Source: Archangium sp. (GTDB lineage Bacteria; Myxococcota; Myxococcia; Myxococcales; Myxococcaceae). From it: DNA of 18,808 bases. Positions 13,966-18,808 of the stretch are shown here, in pieces. The first letter of the stretch is position 1, and the number at the start of each line of letters is the position of its first letter. The stretch is from assembly GCA_016793585.1 (NCBI GenBank), contig JAEUJR010001153.1, positions 1-18,808 of the forward strand. The letters are read 5' to 3'. Position numbers and translations under genes: made by a program. Under the pieces are notes generated by a model. It made no database searches. It had not been told where the DNA came from and saw nothing but the letters and a program-made list of their open reading frames with translations.

Positions 13966-15357
13966 ATGCCCTCTCATCCCCCCATTGCCGATGAGCTGAA
14001 GTCGCTGTGGCGGCTCGCGTTGCCGTTGGCGCTGGCGCAAGCCGGTCAGGCCTTGATGGGCATGGTCGACACCGCCGTGGTGGGACGACTCTCGTCGACG
14101 GCGCAGGCCGCAGCCGGGCTCGGCAACTCGCTCACCTTCACCATCATGTTCTTCGGCATGGGCGTGATGATGGCGCTCGACCCGCTCGTCTCGCAGGCCA
14201 TCGGCGCGAAGAAGCCCGTCGAGGCGCGCACGCACTATTGGACTGGCGTGTGGCTCGCGCTCGCGACGTCGGTGGTGTTGCTGGTGCCGCTGCTGGTGAT
14301 GCCGGCGCTGCTGAAGCTCGTCGGCGTGGAGCCACAGGTCGCGGCTGGCGCCATCGAGTACATCGACTACCGCCTGCCAGGCGTCGCGGGGCAGTTGCTC
14401 TTCGTCGGAGCGCGGTCGTACCTGCAGGGCCTCGGGCGCACGCGGGCCATCGTCATCGCGATGGTGGGCGCGAACGTGCTGAACCTGGGGCTCGACGTCG
14501 CCCTCGTCTTCGGCGCCGGCCCGATTCCGGCGATGGGCATCGCGGGCGCCTCCATCGCCACCACGGCGTGCACGTGGTTTCAGTTCGCGTTGCTGGTGCC
14601 TGCGCTCGGGCCTTCGCTGCCTGGCGTTCGGCGTGCCCTCGACGTGAAGGCGCTCGTGGGCGCCGCACGGCTCGGGCTTCCCGTCGGAGCCCACCTGCTC
14701 GCAGAAGGCGGCGTCTTCGGTCTCGCGGGTCTGCTCGCAGCACGGCTCGGAGCCGCCAGCAGCGCCGCACATCAAGTGGCGTTGACGTGGGCGAGCCTCA
14801 CCTTCTGCGTCGCGGTGGGCATCGGCAGCGCGGGGAGCGTTCGGGTGGGCTGGGGCGTCGGCGCGAGAGACCTGCCCGCGGCGCGACGGTCTGGCCTCGT
14901 CGCCTTCGGCAGCGGCGCGCTCTTCATGTCGGCCACCGCGCTGATGTTCATCGTCATGCCCGAACCGCTCGCGAGGCTGTTGTCTCCGAACGATGGCGTC
15001 GTGGCGGTCGCGTCATCGCTCTTCGTGGTGACGGCGGTCTTCCAGGTCTCTGATGGTGTGCAGGGCGTCGGCGCGGGCGTGCTGCGCGGCTATGCCGACA
15101 CGCGCTTCACCTTCATCGCGAACGTCATCGGCCACTGGTTCATCGGGCTGCCGCTCTCGTGGTGGCTGGGCGTGCGCGGCGAGCTCGGCGTCGTGGGCCT
15201 CTGGTGGGGGCTCTCGGCGGGCCTCTCGGTCGTCGCGGTCGCGGTCTTCGTTCGTTTCGAGCGGTTGAGTCGCGGCGACGTTCGCGCGGTGCAGTTGCCG
15301 TCGGAAGGGTCAGGTCGCGCGGCGGGCGATGAAGCGCTGCAGCGGCCTGGGCAGTGA
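13966..15357 (+). CDS. MATE-family multidrug/cation efflux transporter
   Basis: Encodes 463 aa with about 12 hydrophobic helices arranged as two six-helix halves. MATE landmarks are LALPLALAQAGQALMGMVDTAVVGRL (18-43), with the acidic residue in helix 1 and the VDT/VGR signature, GMGVMMALDPLVSQAIGAKKP (62-82), and the second-half counterpart SSAAHQVALTWASLTFCVAVGIGSAGSVRVG (about 265-295). Family members in the inner membrane export cationic drugs or metabolites against Na+ or H+ entry. The start ATG at 13966 has no close ribosome site (AGGAG is 30 nt away). It may be co-transcribed with the aldehyde dehydrogenase, which ends 36 nt before it. Its last 48 bp overlap the convergent dehydrogenase gene. 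The substrate is unknown. Confidence 0.94.
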   Translation: MPSHPPIADELKSLWRLALPLALAQAGQALMGMVDTAVVGRLSSTAQAAAGLGNSLTFTIMFFGMGVMMALDPLVSQAIGAKKPVEARTHYWTGVWLALATSVVLLVPLLVMPALLKLVGVEPQVAAGAIEYIDYRLPGVAGQLLFVGARSYLQGLGRTRAIVIAMVGANVLNLGLDVALVFGAGPIPAMGIAGASIATTACTWFQFALLVPALGPSLPGVRRALDVKALVGAARLGLPVGAHLLAEGGVFGLAGLLAARLGAASSAAHQVALTWASLTFCVAVGIGSAGSVRVGWGVGARDLPAARRSGLVAFGSGALFMSATALMFIVMPEPLARLLSPNDGVVAVASSLFVVTAVFQVSDGVQGVGAGVLRGYADTRFTFIANVIGHWFIGLPLSWWLGVRGELGVVGLWWGLSAGLSVVAVAVFVRFERLSRGDVRAVQLPSEGSGRAAGDEALQRPGQ

Positions 15358-16056
15358 CGTCGCGAGCCACACGGCGAACGCCGTCGGCCAGGGGTAACTG
15401 AAGAACGACCGCTTCCCCTCGATGGCGCGGCCCATCAACGCCGCTGCCTCATCCGTCTCGAGGAGGAACGGCATCGAGAAGCGGTTCTTCGCGGTCATCT
15501 CGCTCTTCACGAAGCCGGGGTGAATCGCGGTGACGTTCACGCCGTGTTGCTCGACGTCGAGGCGCAGGTTCTCGAGCCATGCCGTCAGGTACGTCTTCGA
15601 GGCGTTGTACGCACCGTACCGGGGCAGCGCGAGGAAGGCCGCGAGCGAGCTGATGCCGACGAGGTGCCCCTTCTTGCGTTTCACCATGCCGGGCAGGGCA
15701 GCGACGAGCGTGGCGGTCGCGCCCATCACGTTCACGTCGAGCACCTTACGAACGCGCTTCCACTCGAGCTGCTCGGCCTTCATCTCGTCACCGACGCCAG
15801 CGTTCGCGACGACCAGGTCGAGCCCGCCGCACGACTCGTCGAGCTGCTTCACCGCGTCGTGCGCCGCATCGGCGTCGGCCACGTCGAGCACGAAGGGAAT
15901 GATTCTGTCGGGCGCGAGCGCCTTCAGCGACTCGAGCTGATCGGCGCGTCGCGCCGCCGCGTAGACGGTCGTGCCGCGCTTCGCGAACCACAGAGCCAGG
16001 GCCCGGCCCAGCCCGCTCGACGCACCGGTGATGAGCGCCCGCTCGTACGTCGCCAT
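15310..16056 (-). CDS. Short-chain dehydrogenase/reductase (SDR)
   Basis: Encodes 248 aa, typical for a classical SDR. It has the glycine-rich cofactor loop TGASSGLG (10-17), LDVAD (58-62) for the adenine ring, NAG (85-87), the catalytic Ser in GISSLAA (134-140), and Tyr150/Lys154 in YNASK, followed by HPGFVKSEMT (179-188). A basic residue pair after the second strand (AARRAD) suggests preference for NADPH. The C-terminal 30 residues are rather hydrophobic, as in membrane-associated members. The ATG at 16056..16054 shares one base with the stop of the lipoprotein gene (TGATG), so I choose it over the longer upstream frame. It is the last gene of the ExbD-lipoprotein-SDR set and overlaps the MATE gene. 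The substrate cannot be told. Confidence 0.95.
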   Translation of the reverse strand: MATYERALITGASSGLGRALALWFAKRGTTVYAAARRADQLESLKALAPDRIIPFVLDVADADAAHDAVKQLDESCGGLDLVVANAGVGDEMKAEQLEWKRVRKVLDVNVMGATATLVAALPGMVKRKKGHLVGISSLAAFLALPRYGAYNASKTYLTAWLENLRLDVEQHGVNVTAIHPGFVKSEMTAKNRFSMPFLLETDEAAALMGRAIEGKRSFFSYPWPTAFAVWLATSLPRPLQRFIARRAT

Positions 16057-16454
16057 CAGTGAATCTGCCCGCACGTGATGTAGAGCGAGAAGTCGCGAAC
16101 GTCGTGCGCGTTGATCGCGAACGTGCCCTTCTCGAGCGTGTCGAGGCCGACGTCGATCTCGGTGGTCGAGGTGAACCGGCCCGGCTTCTTCGCGTCGGGC
16201 GCGAGGTTGGTGAGCCCTGCCTTGATGGCGCCGATCTCTCCGCAGCGGCCCTCGTGCACGTGCGCGGGCTGAGGGCGCGAGTCGTTGCTGGCGGCGACGT
16301 CGATCTCCACGCGCGTCTTCGAGGCGCTCAACGCGGTCAGCATCGCGAAGCCGCTCTGGCCAGAGTTGTTCTCGGCGTTCATCACCACGCGCAACGGCTG
16401 AGGACCACACGCACTCGCGGTCAGCACGAGCAGGGCGGGGAGGCGTCGGATCAT
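16056..16454 (-). CDS. Putative lipoprotein with a CHRD/Cu-Zn SOD-like beta domain
   Basis: Encodes 132 aa. It begins with a lipoprotein signal: basic MIRR, a hydrophobic core and a lipobox with the lipidated Cys at residue 16 (LTASAC). The mature part is beta-rich and carries AHVHEGRC (64-71), TFAINAHD (111-118) and a C-terminal YITCGQI (125-131). The His-x-His-x-Gly pattern with two Cys that could form a disulfide (71 and 128) recalls CHRD and Cu/Zn superoxide dismutase-like folds, but not enough His ligands are visible to claim an SOD active site. The ATG at 16454 overlaps the exbD stop (ATGA), so it is probably translated with exbD. It is likely to be anchored in the cell envelope. The specific role is unknown. 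Confidence 0.82.
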   Translation of the reverse strand: MIRRLPALLVLTASACGPQPLRVVMNAENNSGQSGFAMLTALSASKTRVEIDVAASNDSRPQPAHVHEGRCGEIGAIKAGLTNLAPDAKKPGRFTSTTEIDVGLDTLEKGTFAINAHDVRDFSLYITCGQIH

Positions 16455-16831
16455 CGCGGCGTCATAGCAGGCGGGCGGCTGATCATGCCCAGCCGATGAA
16501 ACCCGGCCGTCGTCGCGACGTCGGCGGCACGAACGGCCACTGCGAGGTCGAGGGTGGGCTCGACACGGAGCAGCAGCGCCTCGGCGCCGGTGGCGCGCGC
16601 CCTGGTCAACGCGGCGAGAACGTCACCTTCGACGAGCACCCCATCGAGGCGAAACCCGTCTCGCCCCACGTCGAGCACCAGCACCTGACCTTCACCACCG
16701 CCGCCCGGAGCGTCGAAGGCCAGCGCGTGATGCGTGACGATGGTGGCTCCGGTCAGCGCGGCGATCAGCAGCACGAGCACGATGTCGACCAGCGGCGTGA
16801 TGTTGATGGAGGAGAACTCGGCGTCGTCCAT
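16451..16831 (-). CDS. ExbD/TolR-family energy-transducing protein, orphan
   Basis: Encodes 126 aa, slightly shorter than typical ExbD/TolR (about 140). The N-terminus MDDAEFSSINITPLVDIVLVL shows the family pattern: a short cytoplasmic tail, NITPLVD, and a single membrane helix at about 11-32 with the essential Asp16 used for proton coupling. Residues 47-118 form the periplasmic beta/alpha domain (LVLDVGRDGFRLDG, LRVEPTLDLAVAVRAADV). Normally it works with ExbB/TolQ to power TonB or Tol, but no ExbB, TolQ or TonB gene lies next to it. It starts a tightly overlapping trio with a lipoprotein and an SDR. No clear ribosome site; CACAGT lies 6 nt before the ATG. Confidence 0.9.
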   Translation of the reverse strand: MDDAEFSSINITPLVDIVLVLLIAALTGATIVTHHALAFDAPGGGGEGQVLVLDVGRDGFRLDGVLVEGDVLAALTRARATGAEALLLRVEPTLDLAVAVRAADVATTAGFHRLGMISRPPAMTPR

Positions 16832-16898
16832 CGAGCCACTGTGCCGCGCGCCCCGCGGGCAGGTGTCACCGCCACGTCGTCGCCTCGTCAGCGGTTCG

Positions 16899-17681
16899 TC
16901 AGCGAAGGCCGTGAGCGACCCACGCCCGGTAGTGCAGCGAGCCCGCCGGGTTCGACATCAGGCTGCGCAGCTCGGCGGTCGCGCGCTCGATGAGCGGCTG
17001 CGCATCGGCCCCCAGTGACTCGTCGAGCCCTTCGAAGATCTCGGCGAACTCGTCGACGAAGCTTTGGAGAAAGCCGACGTCGGCGTGCGAGCCGTGCAGC
17101 ACGACAGGCTCGAGCGTGAAGCGTCGAAACCCTGCGCCCGCGAAGATGCGGTGCAGCCGCTGGCCGATGGCGGGGTCTCCGCCAGCCTTCACCTGCGCTG
17201 CGTTGAGCCGCCGAAGCAGGTCGTGCACGTCTCGCAGCAACGGCCGCGTCATGAAGGACCAGTTGTCGACCTCGAGGAAGTGACAGAGGCCTTGCGGCCG
17301 CAGCACGCGCCGCACCTCACGCACGATGGCCTCGGGAGACGGCACGTGCTCCAGCATCCACGAGCAGTGCACGCGATCGAACGTCGCGTCGGCGAACGGC
17401 ATGCGGCCGCCATCGGCGCGCGTGACTGGAAGCGCGGGGTGGTTTTGTCGACTCGCGCGCAGCTGCGACGCCGAGAGGTCGAGCCCGACGAGCTCGATGC
17501 CGGGAAACCGTCGCGCCACCTGCTCGGCCATCGCGCCCACGCCGCACGCGAGATCGAGCACGCGCTGGCCCGGGTGGGCGTCGAAGCGCGGCAGCGAGAA
17601 CTGCGCCGTCCATCTGGCCTGCTTCTCGAGCCGCGCGATCTCCCGCTCGTCGGTGCCGCCGTGCACGTAGTTGGCGCTCAT
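16899..17681 (-). CDS. Class I SAM-dependent methyltransferase (UbiE/Methyltransf_11 type)
   Basis: Encodes 260 aa. Motif I is VLDLACGVG (41-49), the post-I acidic residue lies in VGLDLSASQL (65-74), and motifs II/III are MPFADATFDRVHCSWMLEHVPSP (94-116) followed by VRRVLRPQGLCHFLEVDNWS (123-142). The N-terminus YVHGGTDEREIARLEKQA is typical of small-molecule methyltransferases of the Methyltransf_11/25 group. The C-terminal third is helical and probably forms the substrate lid; the substrate is not predictable. The ATG at 17681 lies 7 nt after the kinase stop, so the two genes are almost certainly co-transcribed. A 9-bp direct repeat TCGTCAGCG (16885-16893 and 16896-16904) spans its stop codon. 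Confidence 0.93.
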   Translation of the reverse strand: MSANYVHGGTDEREIARLEKQARWTAQFSLPRFDAHPGQRVLDLACGVGAMAEQVARRFPGIELVGLDLSASQLRASRQNHPALPVTRADGGRMPFADATFDRVHCSWMLEHVPSPEAIVREVRRVLRPQGLCHFLEVDNWSFMTRPLLRDVHDLLRRLNAAQVKAGGDPAIGQRLHRIFAGAGFRRFTLEPVVLHGSHADVGFLQSFVDEFAEIFEGLDESLGADAQPLIERATAELRSLMSNPAGSLHYRAWVAHGLR

Positions 17682-17688
17682 CGAGGGC

Positions 17689-18808
17689 TCACCAGGCGAT
17701 GTTGAGCTCGATGCGCTGGGCGCTCGGCTTCTCCCACCGTGCCTCGATGGGCAGCTTGTAGAAGGCCTGCACGAGCGAGCGCAGCAAGCCGATGTACAGC
17801 TGAATCGGCAGCACCTCTTCCTTGAAGACGAGCACCGCCTTCCCGCCCTCGACGCTCGAGACCAGCCGCTGGCCCGGGGCGATCATCGGGTTCAACGTCG
17901 CCATCAACGGCTTCATGATGGCCTCGGGGTAGCGCTCCTTCTGGCCTTCGAGCGCGCGGCCGAACGGAGAGCGCACGAGCGCGTCCATCGTCGACGCCCC
18001 CAGCAGCTCGAAGGCCTCGTCGACGTTGCGTGCGCGCGGCAGCACCTGCTCGACGGCCTTCCACAACATGCGCAGGAACTCGCTCGTCGGGTACGAGAGC
18101 TGGTCGACCCACGGCTTCGGCTCGACGGCCGCCTTGCGCACCTGCTGGTCGGCGACGGGCCCGGCCAGCTTCATCACGGCGGCGCTGAGCGCGTTGAAGA
18201 ACAGCCCGCGCATGGTCGAGGTGCCAGCCGATTCGATGCGCTGCTCGAGCTCGGCGACGTCGAGCACGCGGGAGCGGGGCAGCTTCGGGTTCTCGAGCGC
18301 CGGCTTGAGCACGGGCGACGACCGTTCGCCGGGGCTCGACGGCTCGGGGTGCGACGGCAGCGGCGTGCGCGCCTCTTCGGGGAAGAGCTTCTGCATCCAC
18401 GCGGCGAGGTGGGCGCGCGTCGCGGGCAGGCGCTGCTTCGTCAGGAACGCCTCGAGGGCCTTCTTGAACTCGGCGCCGGTCTGGTACCGGGTGTCGACGC
18501 CCCGCTCGAGCGCCTTGAGCACCACCGCGTCGAGCGCTTTGGGAACGGTGGGCTCCTTGCGCGACGGCGGCTCGACCTCGGCGCCGACGACCGCGCGCAG
18601 CGTCGCCGTGTCGTTCTCACGTTTGAAGAGGCGCTCGAGCGCGAGCACCTCCCACAAGACGATGCCAAGGCCGAAGAGGTCGGAGCGCCCGTCGAGGTCT
18701 TTGCCCCACGCCTGCTCGGGCGACATGTACGCGTACTTGCCCTTGATGATGCCGGTGGCCGTGCGGGTCAGCTTGTTCGCCGCGCGCGCGACGCCGAAGT
18801 CGATGAGC
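17689..18808 (-). CDS. Ser/Thr protein kinase fused to a TIGR02265-family domain (5' part missing)
   Basis: Partial: the reading frame enters from the window edge, and 372 residues are visible. They begin at the DFG motif (LIDFGVARAANKL), so the frame continues upstream of the internal ATG at 18726. Activation-loop end YMSPEQAW, the conserved DGRSDLFGLGIVLWEVL, and the Arg near DTRYQTGAEFKKALEAFL complete the C-lobe (to about visible residue 130). A Pro/Ser-rich linker follows (about 155-185). From about 200 to the end (MRGLFFNALSAAV, PTSEFLRMLWKAVEQVL, ASTMDALVRSPFGRAL, APGQRLVSS) the sequence matches my memory of TIGR02265, a domain restricted to Myxococcales and of unknown role. It probably phosphorylates cytoplasmic targets with the fused domain as regulator or output. 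The methyltransferase gene follows after 7 nt. Confidence 0.93.
   Translation of the reverse strand, partial: LIDFGVARAANKLTRTATGIIKGKYAYMSPEQAWGKDLDGRSDLFGLGIVLWEVLALERLFKRENDTATLRAVVGAEVEPPSRKEPTVPKALDAVVLKALERGVDTRYQTGAEFKKALEAFLTKQRLPATRAHLAAWMQKLFPEEARTPLPSHPEPSSPGERSSPVLKPALENPKLPRSRVLDVAELEQRIESAGTSTMRGLFFNALSAAVMKLAGPVADQQVRKAAVEPKPWVDQLSYPTSEFLRMLWKAVEQVLPRARNVDEAFELLGASTMDALVRSPFGRALEGQKERYPEAIMKPLMATLNPMIAPGQRLVSSVEGGKAVLVFKEEVLPIQLYIGLLRSLVQAFYKLPIEARWEKPSAQRIELNIAW

Noticed and set aside
10337..14775. Long minus-strand open frames (10337-11476, 12124-13590 and 13816-14775) opposite the permease, ALDH and MATE genes
   Set aside because: They are antisense shadows with low-complexity Arg/His/Glu-rich translations, while the plus-strand frames carry clear family motifs.
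16832..16898. Intrinsic terminator between the methyltransferase and exbD genes
   Set aside because: There is GC-rich sequence but no clear hairpin followed by a T run on the minus strand.
16885..16904. 9-bp direct repeat TCGTCAGCG around the methyltransferase stop codon
   Set aside because: Only two copies 2 nt apart; probably a small local duplication with no further sign of function.

Overview
The window is very GC-rich, densely packed DNA from what is most likely a member of the Myxococcota. The strongest clue is the last gene: a Ser/Thr protein kinase whose C-terminal half resembles the Myxococcales-restricted TIGR02265 family. NTGA start/stop overlaps, GTG starts and strong third-position G/C agree with this. 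I see no rRNA, tRNA, CRISPR array, insertion sequence or phage gene. No stretch above 300 bases lacks a gene; the longest gap is 83 bases (9249-9331).

Layout. (1) 8809 down to 42, minus strand: one unbroken run of genes in which nearly every junction is a 4-base GTGA or ATGA overlap. The promoter-proximal part encodes a MoxR-type AAA+ ATPase, a small 138-aa protein, a possible 21-codon micro-ORF, a vWA-beta-propeller protein (592 aa), a large helical-repeat/beta-propeller protein (872 aa) and a 355-aa protein. This matches the architecture of MoxR-vWA-beta-propeller (bpX) ternary systems, a computationally predicted class of NTP-dependent conflict or chaperone-like systems with little experimental characterisation. 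The distal part is thyA, folA and a small membrane-anchored protein: the dTMP/tetrahydrofolate cycle, seemingly co-transcribed with the ternary system. (2) 8868-9248, divergent from moxR over 58 bp: a YciA-type acyl-CoA thioesterase. (3) 9332-11161: an FTR1-family iron permease fused behind a c-type cytochrome domain. (4) 11113-12264: a RibD_C/DHFR-like reductase and a divergent TetR regulator separated by a perfect 25-bp palindrome that contains the reductase start codon, a likely operator. (5) 12307-15357: an aldehyde dehydrogenase of the NADP-GAPDH-like type lacking the usual general-base Glu, then a MATE efflux pump. (6) 16831 down to 15310: an overlapping ExbD, lipoprotein and short-chain dehydrogenase set. 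(7) 18808 down to 16899: the kinase-TIGR02265 fusion (N-terminus outside the window) and a SAM-dependent methyltransferase.

Two convergent gene pairs overlap tail to tail by about 50 bp (11113-11161 and 15310-15357), with no room for intrinsic terminators. The best candidate for an under-described system is the 1738-8809 ternary cluster and its coupling to thyA-folA.
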